Below, one piece after another: positions 26,067 through 34,683 of a DNA stretch of 64,000 nucleotides. The notes below the pieces were generated by a model, which ran no database searches, was not told where the DNA came from, and worked only from the letters and a program-made list of their open reading frames with translations. The position numbers and the translations under genes are program-made. Origin of the DNA: Chitinophaga rhizophila (GTDB lineage: Bacteria > Bacteroidota > Bacteroidia > Chitinophagales > Chitinophagaceae); assembly GCF_019492185.1 (NCBI RefSeq), contig NZ_JAICCF010000006.1, positions 62,001 through 126,000 on the forward strand. Direction: 5' to 3'. Each line of letters opens with the position of its first letter. The first letter of the stretch is position 1.

Positions 26067-26483
26067 TTAACCAACCAGTTCTGCCTGAAGAGAAATTTCA
26101 ATTGCTGCGTAAGCACGGCTTACCGGACAACCTGCTTTAGCGCCGGCAGCGATTTGCTGGAACTGCTCATCAGAGATACCAGGCACCTTTGCTTTCAGTA
26201 CAAGGTCAGACCGGGTTATGGTACCGTTATCCAGTGTTACAGCTGCCGTAGTCTCCAGCGTATCTGCCTTGAAACCTGCTGCTTCCAGATCGAGCGTTAG
26301 TTTCATATTGAAGCAGCCTGCATGCGCTGCTGCCATCAGCTCTTCCGGATTAGTACCCACACCTTCCGCGAAGCGGCTGTTGAAGGAGTACTGTGTTTTA
26401 TTTAATGTGGTACTCTGAGTACTGATGTTACCGTTACCTTCCTTGATGGTGCCATTCCAGATGGCAGATGCTGTACGTTTCAT
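26067..26483 (-). CDS. OsmC-family peroxiredoxin
   Basis: A 138-residue thiol peroxidase of the OsmC type, which reduces organic hydroperoxides. Redox cysteines are in MAAAHAGCFNMKL and AGAKAGCPVSRAY. The N-terminal (KRTASAIWNGTIKEGNG) and NPEELMAAAHAGCF segments are characteristic of OsmC rather than Ohr. The start at 26483 follows the family; an ATG at 26522 adds an unrelated tail. A second OsmC-like gene lies at 38324-38791. Confidence 0.88.
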   Translation of the reverse strand: MKRTASAIWNGTIKEGNGNISTQSTTLNKTQYSFNSRFAEGVGTNPEELMAAAHAGCFNMKLTLDLEAAGFKADTLETTAAVTLDNGTITRSDLVLKAKVPGISDEQFQQIAAGAKAGCPVSRAYAAIEISLQAELVG

Positions 26484-26754
26484 ACTATAATGTTTTAATT
26501 GTTTTGCTTGTTTGTTGATCATTCAGCTGATGACACAAAATTACATGGTGCAAGGGGGGTGAACAATGCACATTTGGCGACTCTTATTGTACTTTTTACC
26601 CTCCTGTCTCCGATTGCTGCCCTATTACCTGCGCACTGGTTGCGTTAACGGGCAGGCGCATCTGTATAGCAAAAAGATCAGGAATATTCATCGTGAGCGG
26701 GTACGTAGTTAGCATGATTTTCCTAGCTTTATACAGATCATTAAACGTAGTCTT

Positions 26755-27630
26755 ATGAATGATATAAAAATAGGTTGGGCCGGATTAGGACAAATGGGTA
26801 TTCCCATGGTAACTAACCTGGTAAAAGCCGGATTTGGTGTCACCGTCTATAATCGCACTGCCGCAAAGGCCACTGCCTTGCAGGAGCAACTGGACGTGCA
26901 AACTGCTGCCACGCCCCGGCAACTGGCAGAGCATGTGGATATCATTATTACGATGGTAGCTGATGATGCAGCACTGAAAGAGATCTATGAAGGAACAGAT
27001 GGTATACTGTCTGCTACTTTGAAGCGTGGTATGCTATCAATTGATATGAGCACTGTATCTCCGGATACTACACGGCAACTGGCTGCGCTGTGCGAAGCAG
27101 CAGGCGGCTGGTACCTGGATGCGCCTGTATCCGGCAGTGTAAAACCAGCACAGGAGGCACAGCTTATTATTATGGCAGGTGGGCGGCAGGAAGACTTTGA
27201 ACGCGCCAGACCCATATTCGACGTATTGGGTAAAGCAGCGCACCTGTTAGGCGAAAATGGCGCAGGTAACTATGCAAAGCTGGCAATCAATACATTCCTG
27301 GGTATTACACTGCAGGGACTTTCTGAAGCAGTCGTATTTGCACAGAACAATGGTATTCAACCGGCACAGTTCCTGCCACTGATCAGTAATGGTCCTATTG
27401 CCAGCGCTATCACCAATATGAAGTCGCCCAACATCGTCAATCATGACTTTACACCAGCATTTCAGTTAGGACTACTGGCAAAAGATATCCGGCTTGCAAA
27501 AGGCCAGGGTATGGACACACCTATTGGTAATGCATTGGCAGATACTTTGCAGGATGCGATGAAAGAGGGATTGGGATCGCTGGATATGAGTGCGATATAT
27601 CAGTATTTAGAGAAGAAATATGTAGTATAA
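26755..27630 (+). CDS. Beta-hydroxyacid dehydrogenase (3-hydroxyisobutyrate dehydrogenase-like)
   Basis: A 291-residue NAD(P)-dependent dehydrogenase. It shows the Rossmann motif WAGLGQMGIPMVTNL, substrate loop DAPVSGSVKPAQ and catalytic Lys in NYAKLAINTFLG. The family acts on 3-hydroxyisobutyrate, tartronate semialdehyde, glyoxylate or succinic semialdehyde; the sequence alone does not decide. It is monocistronic and ends at a strong hairpin. Confidence 0.85.
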   Translation: MNDIKIGWAGLGQMGIPMVTNLVKAGFGVTVYNRTAAKATALQEQLDVQTAATPRQLAEHVDIIITMVADDAALKEIYEGTDGILSATLKRGMLSIDMSTVSPDTTRQLAALCEAAGGWYLDAPVSGSVKPAQEAQLIIMAGGRQEDFERARPIFDVLGKAAHLLGENGAGNYAKLAINTFLGITLQGLSEAVVFAQNNGIQPAQFLPLISNGPIASAITNMKSPNIVNHDFTPAFQLGLLAKDIRLAKGQGMDTPIGNALADTLQDAMKEGLGSLDMSAIYQYLEKKYVV

Positions 27631-27632
27631 GT

Positions 27633-27680
27633 ATACATTAGGCAGTAGTCAACTGATATGCTGACTACTGCCTAATGTAT
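27633..27680. terminator. Bidirectional terminator hairpin
   Basis: A perfect 19-bp stem (ATACATTAGGCAGTAGTCA and its complement) around a 10-nt loop, between two convergent genes. Confidence 0.8.
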
Positions 27681-27702
27681 CAATCATTATATCAATTACC
27701 TG

Positions 27703-28746
27703 TTAATAAAACTTTGGCAACGGGTTTAGTTTGAGGTTATTGCGCTGATGCCAGTAGGGATACACGGTAGGTGCATCGCTGGCAGCATCCAGCTTCTTGA
27801 TCTGATCAACGGTCAGATTCCAGCCTACAGCAGCCAGGTTCTGCTTCAGTTGCTCTTCATTCCTTGCACCAATAACGATACTGGACACAGTAGGCCGTTG
27901 CAATAGCCAGTTAAGCGCTACCTGTGCCACTGTTTTACCAGTTTCGGCGGCTACCTCATCCAGCGCATCGACCACTTTATACAGTAGTTCATCAGGTACT
28001 GCAAATGATGGTACCGGACTACCTCCCTGGGCTACACGACTGTCGGCAGGGAATGGCTGATTACGGCGGTATTTTCCGCCCAGCATACCAGCAGCCAGCG
28101 GACTCCATACCAGCGCACCTACTTTCTGGTCAAGCCCCAATGGCATTAGTTCCCATTCATATTCCCTGTTAACAAGTGAATAATATACCTGGTGCGCCAC
28201 GTATCTACTCCATCCATATCTCTCCGATACAGACAGTGACTTCATAAGGTGCCAGCCAGAGAAGTTAGACGCCGCAATATACCGGATCTTCCCGCTCTGT
28301 ACCAGGTCGTCCAGACTGCGTAATACCTCTTCAACAGGGGTATTCCCATCAAAACCGTGCATATGATAAATGTCGATGTAGTCGGTATTCAGCCGTCTGA
28401 GACTGGCTTCTACGTTCTTAATCAGCTGGGAACGGCCGGAACCCTGGTAGTTAGCCCCGGAAGCGTTGCCCATCGGGAAGGTGGATTTGGTAGAGATCAG
28501 TACTTTGTCTCTCTGCCCACCGATGGCCTTTCCCAGGATCTCTTCAGATAGTCCGTCGGAATATGTATTAGCAGTATCAAATAAATTAACGCCGGCATCC
28601 ATGCAGAGGTTAACCAGGCGGGTGGCCTCATCTACCTGTGTGCTGCCCCATGCTTTGAAAAATTGATTACCTCCTCCGAAGGTAGCGGTACCAAAAGTCA
28701 ATACCGGTACCTGCAATCCTGATCCTCCTAAAAATCTGTATTCCAT
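27703..28746 (-). CDS. Aldo/keto reductase
   Basis: About 347 residues, a full aldo/keto reductase barrel. The catalytic set is visible: Asp and Tyr in LFDTANTYSDGLSE, Lys in LISTKSTFPMG and His in IYHMHGFDGN. C-terminal nucleotide-binding residues lie in SSIVIGARNEEQLKQN. It resembles the YdjG/voltage-gated potassium channel beta-like subgroup. An ATG at 28755 would add three residues. The substrate is unknown. Confidence 0.88.
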   Translation of the reverse strand: MEYRFLGGSGLQVPVLTFGTATFGGGNQFFKAWGSTQVDEATRLVNLCMDAGVNLFDTANTYSDGLSEEILGKAIGGQRDKVLISTKSTFPMGNASGANYQGSGRSQLIKNVEASLRRLNTDYIDIYHMHGFDGNTPVEEVLRSLDDLVQSGKIRYIAASNFSGWHLMKSLSVSERYGWSRYVAHQVYYSLVNREYEWELMPLGLDQKVGALVWSPLAAGMLGGKYRRNQPFPADSRVAQGGSPVPSFAVPDELLYKVVDALDEVAAETGKTVAQVALNWLLQRPTVSSIVIGARNEEQLKQNLAAVGWNLTVDQIKKLDAASDAPTVYPYWHQRNNLKLNPLPKFY

Positions 28747-28967
28747 TTTATTCACTTTAAAACATGAAAGAATTTAGATAGCGTAGTAAAGATCGCACAT
28801 TCATACTGGCGTATGACTGCACAGTTTAAAGATATACCTGTAAATTTAATGGATACCGGGCTTTTAGCAGGCGCTATCCCAAAAGATAGCAGAGACTGTC
28901 ACAACTTCAGGTATCGGCAGTTTTGCATATTTTTTGTGTTATATGGCGTATACTAACAGTTATAATT

Positions 28968-29264
28968 ATGGCAACGTTTTCAGAAATTATAAATAGTGAC
29001 AAACCGGTATTGGTGGATTTCTTCGCAACATGGTGTGGCCCCTGTAAAATGCAGGCACCTATCCTTGACCAGCTGAAGCAGAAAGTAGGCGATACAGCTA
29101 CTATCCTGAAGGTCGATGTGGATAAAAATCCCGCAGCGGCCAATGCTTACAATGTGCAAGGTGTTCCAACACTGATCCTTTTTAAACAGGGTAAGGTGGT
29201 ATGGCGTCAATCTGGCGTAGTACCTGTAAATAACCTGGAACAGATTGTCAGGCAGAATGCCTGA
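28968..29264 (+). CDS. trxA: Thioredoxin
   Basis: A 98-residue thioredoxin with the active site FFATWCGPCKMQ, the cis-proline loop GVPTLILF and no signal peptide, so it acts in the cytoplasm as a disulfide reductant. The start at 28968 (MATFSEIINSDKPVLVDF) is chosen by family. A longer reading from 28923 starts within the likely promoter (TATTTTTTG). It is followed by a large inverted repeat. Confidence 0.93.
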   Translation: MATFSEIINSDKPVLVDFFATWCGPCKMQAPILDQLKQKVGDTATILKVDVDKNPAAANAYNVQGVPTLILFKQGKVVWRQSGVVPVNNLEQIVRQNA

Positions 29265-29283
29265 GCTGTTCAGCAGTAATAGA

Positions 29284-29340
29284 TGCTACAATATGAAGTA
29301 TTAGTATAATTAATATATCTTAGTACTTCACATTGTAGCA
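29284..29340. terminator. Long imperfect inverted repeat after thioredoxin gene
   Basis: TGCTACAAT at 29284 pairs with ATTGTAGCA ending at 29340, with further pairing inward (GAAGTA/TACTTC) around an AT-rich centre. It lies between the thioredoxin stop and the next start codon 5 nt later, so it could end the first transcript or control the second gene's translation. Confidence 0.55.
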
Positions 29341-29344
29341 TTGT

Positions 29345-30163
29345 ATGAAAGAAATGTATAACACCCTGGCCCAACTGGGCGACTTTGTTAACCCTGGCGT
29401 TGTTATCTCTGGCGCAATCTTTACAGGAATTGCAGCCTTTTTTATCCCCCTGATCGTACTGATCATTCTCCGTAAAAAAATACTGATTACCCGCAGGTAC
29501 AAGGCGCTGAAGTTCCTAGCATACAGTTATTTTGTACTGATACCTGTACTGACTGGCTTTCTGGCAACCAAGTGGGGCTTCTTCAATAGTCTGCGTAAAG
29601 ATATCAAAGCACACACGGCCGTATACGTTGAACGTATACCCTCACCTATTGACCAGCAAACCTCCGCAGCTGTGAGCCGTTATATGCGTGACCATCATAT
29701 CAGGCTGTCAACAGTAACGACAGACCAGGTGATTGACGAAGTAGCAGACGTAGTATATGCACATTACGACAGCCTGCTAGCCCGGCAGCAGACCCTGCAG
29801 GCCAGCAGTAATATGGTAACATCCTGGGCATTGAAGCTGACAAAAGGGAAAGGTGTGGCGCAGATGATCCGGCATACTATCAGGAAGGTACTGAAGGAGA
29901 AACTGGGGCTGGAGGAAGCCGTAAGTAATGAGCTGATGGCCTCACGTATCGAAGAAGTAGTCAAAATGGGACTGTTTACTAAAGTGGCACTGATACAGGC
30001 AGACCATTTCCTGAAAGGCATTCAGAAAGGTGTACTGATAACATGGAGTATACTGATGCTGATTCCGCTGGCAGAAGTACTGACTGCCCATTATCTGCTG
30101 AAGCGATCCAGGAATACACCTGCGGCTATCGCAGAACAGCAACAGGCCATTCCCCAGGTTTAA
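29345..30163 (+). CDS. Hypothetical membrane protein
   Basis: A 272-residue protein with three probable membrane helices: ~20-42 (SGAIFTGIAAFFIPLIVLII), ~55-75 (LAYSYFVLIPVLTGFLA) and ~230-250 (VLITWSILMLIPLAEVLTA). A ~150-residue helical domain separates helices two and three. No family recognised. The start codon lies directly after a long inverted repeat. Confidence 0.6.
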   Translation: MKEMYNTLAQLGDFVNPGVVISGAIFTGIAAFFIPLIVLIILRKKILITRRYKALKFLAYSYFVLIPVLTGFLATKWGFFNSLRKDIKAHTAVYVERIPSPIDQQTSAAVSRYMRDHHIRLSTVTTDQVIDEVADVVYAHYDSLLARQQTLQASSNMVTSWALKLTKGKGVAQMIRHTIRKVLKEKLGLEEAVSNELMASRIEEVVKMGLFTKVALIQADHFLKGIQKGVLITWSILMLIPLAEVLTAHYLLKRSRNTPAAIAEQQQAIPQV

Positions 30164-30263
30164 CCACTTATACCCATAAATGGGCATCTTATGCCATTTC
30201 CATCCTTCAGGAGTGACATTGCGGCTAATTTTACTGCATATTCACTGATTAACAGAAGGGGTT

Positions 30264-31139
30264 ATGGTAAATACAACGCAGACCATTGCACTGAAATATG
30301 CCTATTTTTTAGACGCAGCCTACCAGGTAACGGAGCAAAGTCCGCTGCAGGAGCAATACCCATACTTCCCGGCTGGTTATTCACTTGTTTATAACATCCA
30401 CAGAAGAGATACCTGTAAAGGTAGAAATATACTGGCGTACAGTGGTTTTCTGGCGAAGAGTAATTATTCTCCGGATGCACCTACTACGTATGTACTGGCG
30501 CTCAGGGGATCTGCTGAATTTTTAGACTGGGCAGAGAAGCTGGACATACTTCCTTCGCCTGGCCCTTTCGGGAATAACAGTGGCAATGTGGTGTCAGGAT
30601 TTCTGGACATGTTTAATAGTATGACATTTTCTGAGCCAGGGCAGATAAAGCCCAAAGGCTTATTAAAATATATCAGGTACAGCATTCAGTATACCAATAT
30701 GCAATCGGAAGACGATACGCAGCCTATGGTTTGTACCGGTCATAGCCTGGGGGCTGCCATGGCCACCTTATTTGCAGCGGGAGACGCGTACACGTTACAT
30801 CCCTGCCGCTTATATACATTCGGGTCTCCTTGTGTGGGAGATGCAGCTTTTGTATCTTTTTACAACGCCCTGATCACTACCAGCGAGCGTTATTATAATC
30901 TGCCTGACCTTATTCCTACACTGTTGGATGCCTTTGGTTATGACCATGTGCATCACGGTATCCCCCTGGATTCTCTGGGGGATGCCACCGTCAGCTGGTT
31001 ACCCGATTGTACACATTCCCTCAGAACATACATGTACCTGCTCGGCGCTGATCCGTCGGTACTGAGCAACACTTGCCTTATCTGCGATATAGACAATGAT
31101 GTCATGATAAAGAAATTGAGCTTTCGAAGAAGATATTAG
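30264..31139 (+). CDS. Class 3 lipase family protein
   Basis: A 291-residue alpha/beta hydrolase with the lipase class 3 signature VCTGHSLGAAMATLFA (nucleophile Ser161), a TFGSPCVGD segment, Asp in YNLPDLIPTLLD and a His after it (HHGIPLDSL region). No signal peptide is visible, so it may act inside the cell or be exported another way. Cys residues are unusually frequent. A terminator follows within 70 nt. Confidence 0.82.
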   Translation: MVNTTQTIALKYAYFLDAAYQVTEQSPLQEQYPYFPAGYSLVYNIHRRDTCKGRNILAYSGFLAKSNYSPDAPTTYVLALRGSAEFLDWAEKLDILPSPGPFGNNSGNVVSGFLDMFNSMTFSEPGQIKPKGLLKYIRYSIQYTNMQSEDDTQPMVCTGHSLGAAMATLFAAGDAYTLHPCRLYTFGSPCVGDAAFVSFYNALITTSERYYNLPDLIPTLLDAFGYDHVHHGIPLDSLGDATVSWLPDCTHSLRTYMYLLGADPSVLSNTCLICDIDNDVMIKKLSFRRRY

Positions 31140-31168
31140 TTCACTATGGTTATGTTAATCAGGAAGTA

Positions 31169-31207
31169 AAGCCGCTTCGTTTATACGAGGGGGCCTTTTT
31201 CTTTTTT
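31169..31207 (+). terminator. Rho-independent terminator of lipase gene
   Basis: A GC-rich stem (GCCGCTTCGT with ACGAGGGGGC, loop TTAT) is followed by CTTTTTCTTTTTT on the plus strand. Confidence 0.7.
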
Positions 31208-31338
31208 ACGGGGTATCAGTGCTATCCGGCCGCAGGACCAGCCATTTGTCTTATCACAACCGCGTGATTAAATAGTGAAAGCAACAAATGATGATCGTAT
31301 TGGCTTCGCTTAATATTTTATATGATCGGATCTTCATA

Positions 31339-31408
31339 AGGTCACTAAGAGGTCACTTCAATATCCCGGGGATATTGAAGTGACCTCTTAGTGACCTCTT
31401 AGTGACCT
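31339..31408. repeat. 28-bp perfect palindrome built on an 11-bp tandem repeat
   Basis: The arms 31339-31366 and 31370-31397 are exact complements around a 3-nt loop. The right side continues as GTGACCTCTTA repeated in 11-nt steps (third copy GTGACCTGTTA). It is therefore both a long hairpin and a tandem repeat. It lies in a ~440-bp gene-free stretch between the lipase terminator and a convergent AhpD-like gene. Nothing else was seen in that gap. Confidence 0.75.
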
Positions 31409-31578
31409 GTTAGCGTCCGGTTGGTATAAAAACCAGAGCGGAACCAGGCAGGTAGGAACAATATCAGTATGTTGGCAGCTGGTATACCTTAGACAGGCTG
31501 TAATGATGGCTGCGGGAGCAAAGCAGCCAGCTCCATATGGTGGAGCGGCTGCAGCCCGGTTTTATGGATAGGATCTGA

Positions 31579-32115
31579 CTATGATAAGGAAGGAGCGGGA
31601 GGAAAATCAACCGGCACCTGCGTAAGACCGTATAAATAGTTGGTAATCATCCTATCACCGATCAGCACTACCACATCTACCAGGTTTTCGTTGGTATAAC
31701 CTGCAGCGAAGAATGCATCGACAGCCGCTGCCGCAGCTTTACCGTTATGTTCAACCGCACTTTTTACCAATATAGCCAGCGCGTTCAGTTTAGGATCGAA
31801 GGAAGCACCGCCTTTTCTGATTTCAATGATCTGTTCATCCGTGAATCCTGCACGTTTACTGATGAAGGTATGTGCTGCGAGACAGTAGTCACAATCATTC
31901 AGTTGGCTGACAACGAGGTTTACAACTTCTTTTTCTTTCGGCTTCAGAGATGACTTAGCACCCTGCAGGTGCAGATAAGAGGCCAGTGCATTTTCTGAGT
32001 ATGCCATGGCAGCGTACAGGTTAGGCACTTTACCAAGGCCTTTCTGCAGGTTGTCAAACAGTGCCTGGTTATTGGAACTTACTTCTTCTCTGGTAGGAAC
32101 ATTAAAAGTTTTCAT
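31579..32115 (-). CDS. Carboxymuconolactone decarboxylase / AhpD-like protein
   Basis: A 178-residue all-helical protein of the CMD family with the AhpD-type redox motif CDYCLAAHTFISKRAGFT. This CxxC...H arrangement supports alkylhydroperoxidase activity. The start at 32115 (MKTFNVPTREE) is by family. A longer reading from 32253 is non-conserved. It is divergent from the TROVE gene across ~300 bp that contain no gene. A CAACTTTG near 32381 could be a weak -7 box for the TROVE gene. Confidence 0.83.
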   Translation of the reverse strand: MKTFNVPTREEVSSNNQALFDNLQKGLGKVPNLYAAMAYSENALASYLHLQGAKSSLKPKEKEVVNLVVSQLNDCDYCLAAHTFISKRAGFTDEQIIEIRKGGASFDPKLNALAILVKSAVEHNGKAAAAAVDAFFAAGYTNENLVDVVVLIGDRMITNYLYGLTQVPVDFPPAPSLS

Positions 32116-32413
32116 GTCTTTATATATTGAACTGTTTGTGTCGTCGTTATTGACGATGTAAAATTGCGTCAAAGCTGCTTGCTGGTAAATGGACAGTCTT
32201 CCCCAATACTTGCACATTTTCCCCCTGCGGCGAGAGGATAAGGTATACTGCAAATCGAATCAGCTGATTATCATGTAAATAATATGCAATGCACAAGATG
32301 ATCTTCTTCAGCTGAAAATATTTTTTAAAAAAAGATTGAAATAATCTGGCGCTGCGCAAAAAAAGTGCGCACATGGCTTTCAACTTTGTATCATCAAACA
32401 AAAACAAACGGTC

Positions 32414-33940
32414 ATGAGATTTAACCTGCTTACAACTACAAAAAAAGCGACGAATCACGAAGGTGCGAAGGCGTATACGCTGACACCTGCGATGGAGCTT
32501 TATAGTACGGTAGTTACTGCTTCTCTGCAAGACCAGTTTTATGAAAAAGGCACAGAGAAGCTGGAAAGAATCAGGACACTGATTGCTAAAAATGATCCAG
32601 GCTTCGTAGCGCGCCTGGCGGTGTATACCCGTGAGAAGATGTATCTGCGTTCAGTACCGATGGTGCTGGCAGTGGAGCTGGCGAAGGTACACAAAGGAGA
32701 TGACCTGGTGGGAAAGATGTCAGGCCGTGTGATTCAGCGTGCAGACGAGATCACCGAGCTACTGGCCTATTATACGCTGGCCAATCAGAGAACGAAAATG
32801 AAGAAGCTGAATCATCTGAGCAAGCAGCTGCAGAAGGGGCTTGCTGTAGCGTTCAACAAATTTGACGAGTATCAGTTCGCAAAATATAACCGTAAGGCCG
32901 ACATCACGTTAAAGGATGCACTGTTTATTGTACATCCTAAGGCAAAGGATGATAGGCAACAGGCGCTGTTTGACAAGATAGCAAAGGATGAACTGGAAAC
33001 GCCTTATACGTGGGAGACTGCGCTATCAGCGGCAGGACAGGCAAAGTATAATACTGAAGCTGAGAAGAAGGATGCCTTCAAGTGGGTATGGACAGAGCTG
33101 ATAGAAAGTGGTAAGCTGGGTTATATGGCTGCTATGCGCAACCTGCGTAATATGCTGAGTTATGATGTTGATCCGGTATACCTGCAGAAGGTGTATGATA
33201 TGCTGGGAGACAGTCATGCAGTGATGAAGGCGAAGCAGCTGCCATTCCGTTATCTGGCTGCTTACAGAGAACTGAAGGATATTCAGCATGGTACGATTAT
33301 ATCGCTGAAGCGAGCACTTGAAAGAGCGCTGCAATCCAGTGTTGCACACATCAGAGGTTTTGACAGTAACACACGGGTGGTGATTGCGTGTGATGTATCT
33401 GGATCTATGCAGCAGCCTGTATCTGCCAAAAGCAAGGTACTACTGTATGATATTGGTCTGCTGCTGGCGATGCTGCTTCAGCATAAGTGCAGCAATGTTA
33501 TCACCGGTATGTTTGGAGACACCTGGAAAGCGGTGAGTATGTCTCCGGATAACATACTTGGTAACGTGGATGAATTTTACAGGCGTGAGGGTGAAGTGGG
33601 TTATTCCACTAATGGATACCTGGTGCTGGAAGATCTGATTAATAAGAGATATGTAGCTGACAAGATCATGATGTTTACAGATGGACAGCTGTGGGATAGC
33701 AATACCAGCAACACGTCTGGGGCGAATACTATGTCAGCAAAATGGGCAAAGTACAAGCAGATAGCGCCGGATGCAAAACTGTATCTATTCAACCTGGCGG
33801 GATACAGAACGGTACCGCTGGATGTACGTCAGGACGATGTTTTCCTCATAGGTGGCTGGAGTGACAAGATCTTTGAGATACTTGATGCAATTGAGAGAGG
33901 AAGTGATGCAGTCACTGAGATAGCCGGCCTTTCACTATAA
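32414..33940 (+). CDS. rsr: TROVE-domain protein, bacterial Ro60 orthologue
   Basis: A 508-residue RNA-binding protein. Residues ~1-310 form the TROVE HEAT-like ring (EKGTEKLERIRTLIAKNDPG; MYLRSVPMVLAVELA; MRNLRNMLSYDVDPVYL). A vWA domain follows, with MIDAS DVSGSM (Asp327, Ser329, Ser331) and MMFTDGQLWD. Known bacterial Ro60 proteins bind Y RNAs, which tether them to nucleases such as PNPase and control access of misfolded RNA. Here a large set of Y-RNA-like RNAs begins 70 nt downstream on the same strand, strong context for this role. No RtcB or PNPase gene is next to it. Confidence 0.92.
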   Translation: MRFNLLTTTKKATNHEGAKAYTLTPAMELYSTVVTASLQDQFYEKGTEKLERIRTLIAKNDPGFVARLAVYTREKMYLRSVPMVLAVELAKVHKGDDLVGKMSGRVIQRADEITELLAYYTLANQRTKMKKLNHLSKQLQKGLAVAFNKFDEYQFAKYNRKADITLKDALFIVHPKAKDDRQQALFDKIAKDELETPYTWETALSAAGQAKYNTEAEKKDAFKWVWTELIESGKLGYMAAMRNLRNMLSYDVDPVYLQKVYDMLGDSHAVMKAKQLPFRYLAAYRELKDIQHGTIISLKRALERALQSSVAHIRGFDSNTRVVIACDVSGSMQQPVSAKSKVLLYDIGLLLAMLLQHKCSNVITGMFGDTWKAVSMSPDNILGNVDEFYRREGEVGYSTNGYLVLEDLINKRYVADKIMMFTDGQLWDSNTSNTSGANTMSAKWAKYKQIAPDAKLYLFNLAGYRTVPLDVRQDDVFLIGGWSDKIFEILDAIERGSDAVTEIAGLSL

Positions 33941-33966
33941 ATATTCGTTTTTTGTTTACCTCATTT

Positions 33967-33995
33967 CCACCTCCCTCCAAAAGGGAAGGAGGTGG
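33967..33995 (+). terminator. Hairpin between the TROVE gene and the Y-RNA-like array
   Basis: CCACCTCC pairs with GGAGGTGG, with a looser inner part and an AAAA loop. No T-run follows, so it is more likely a processing or stability element, or a leaky terminator, than an efficient one. A similar short CCTTTCAAAAGG hairpin recurs at about 34204-34219. Confidence 0.5.
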
Positions 33996-34009
33996 AACTT
34001 ATCCGGGAA

Positions 34010-34168
34010 GGCAGGTGTCGTTTGGGCAGCCTTACTTCGATTAACAATACGGTGTGTGGGTGCGAGTCCCACTCTGCTGACAGCAACAGTAACAGCGCTG
34101 TTGTCAGCAGATGGCGTAAGAGTATCGCACGTATAGAACACATAGGTTGATCAGTTATTTACCTTGCC
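34010..34168 (+). ncRNA. Y-RNA-like RNA, unit 1 (permuted tRNA mimic)
   Basis: The outer stem GGCAGGT/ACCTTGCC encloses the signature GGTGTCGT (34014-34021) on one side and TTATTTACC on the other, a Ro60-site-like internal loop. Inside, in permuted order, come a T-arm mimic (GTGGG TGCGAGT CCCAC, 34056-34072), a long acceptor-like helix closed at its end (TCTGCTGA with TCAGCAGA plus CAACAG/CTGTTG) and a D-arm-like GCG/CGC hairpin (34112-34131). TACTTCG follows the signature, as in the other units. Confidence 0.75.
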
Positions 34169-34230
34169 GGTATTCCTGGAAATTGATATTCATTGTTGTA
34201 CGTCCTTTCAAAAGGAAGGGATGTTAAACT

Positions 34231-34425
34231 GGCCTTGTAGCTTAAGCGGAAAAAGCCCGTGGAAAAATTGCTGATCACGGAGTGTACGGAACATACCGTT
34301 ACCGGCGTGCCTGGTAATGGTCAGAATTTACAGTGCACCGAAATCTGAAAGAGGAGAGTAGGGAAGCGTATTTATAGTCGTACTGCCCGAAAGGGAATGC
34401 AGGTTCGAGTCCTGCCGGGGCAACA
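34231..34425 (+). ncRNA. tRNA-like RNA in normal order with a large insertion
   Basis: The 5' part GGCCTTG, TA and a D-arm (GCTT...AAGC) and the 3' part T-arm GCAGG TTCGAGT CCTGC plus CGGGGCA form a tRNA frame with 6 of 7 acceptor pairs. Between them lie a hairpin CCGTG/CACGG with a 14-nt loop and ~120 nt of further structure, including a 9-bp stem (ACCGTTACC with GGTAATGGT) and a CAGA...TCTG stem. It lacks the GTGTCGT signature. Possibilities are a second kind of Ro60-associated RNA, or a tRNA relic with an insertion. Confidence 0.55.
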
Positions 34426-34427
34426 TG

Positions 34428-34578
34428 CAGGATGATGGGTGTCGTCAGTCAGTCTTACTTCGTTAAGGTTTACGAGGTTGTGGGTGCAAATCCCACTCTG
34501 CCGGTGGCAGGTGGCGCAATTAGCAGCGCACGTATTAGAAAATAGGGCTGACTATTTATAACCCTGTCGGATGTCCTG
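34428..34578 (+). ncRNA. Y-RNA-like RNA, unit 2 (permuted tRNA mimic)
   Basis: Outer stem CAGGA...TCCTG and GGGT/ACCC, signature GGTGTCGT at 34438-34446, inner stem GTCAGTC/GGCTGAC and 3' loop strand ACTATTTATAACCC. The tRNA mimic is a T-arm (GTGGG TGCAAAT CCCAC, 34480-34496), a 5-bp acceptor-like helix closed by GGT (CTGCC/GGCAG, 34498-34510) and a very tRNA-like D-arm (GTGGCGCAATTAGCAGCGC). TCTTACTTCG follows the signature. Confidence 0.78.
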
Positions 34579-34587
34579 TGCATAATG

Positions 34588-34661
34588 GTATGAGTGTCGT
34601 TGGAAAGTGTTACTTCGCTCCTTTTAGAGAATAAACAGCACTTCCGTTTATTACCTTGTAC
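34588..34661 (+). ncRNA. Minimal Y-RNA-like RNA, unit 3 (no tRNA mimic)
   Basis: Outer stem GTATGAG/CTTGTAC (7 pairs with two G-U), signature GTGTCGTTGGAAAG, inner stem GGAAAGTG/CACTTCC and 3' loop strand GTTTATTACC. Where the other units carry a tRNA mimic it has only TTACTTCG, a small hairpin (CTC/GAG) and an A-rich stretch. At ~74 nt it contains just the Ro60-site part. Confidence 0.68.
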
Positions 34662-34683
34662 AGTTATGTTTTATATTTTTTAG

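Noticed and set aside
33956..34143. Short minus-strand frames at the start of the array
   Set aside because: They read through the hairpin and unit 1 on the opposite strand, with no protein features.
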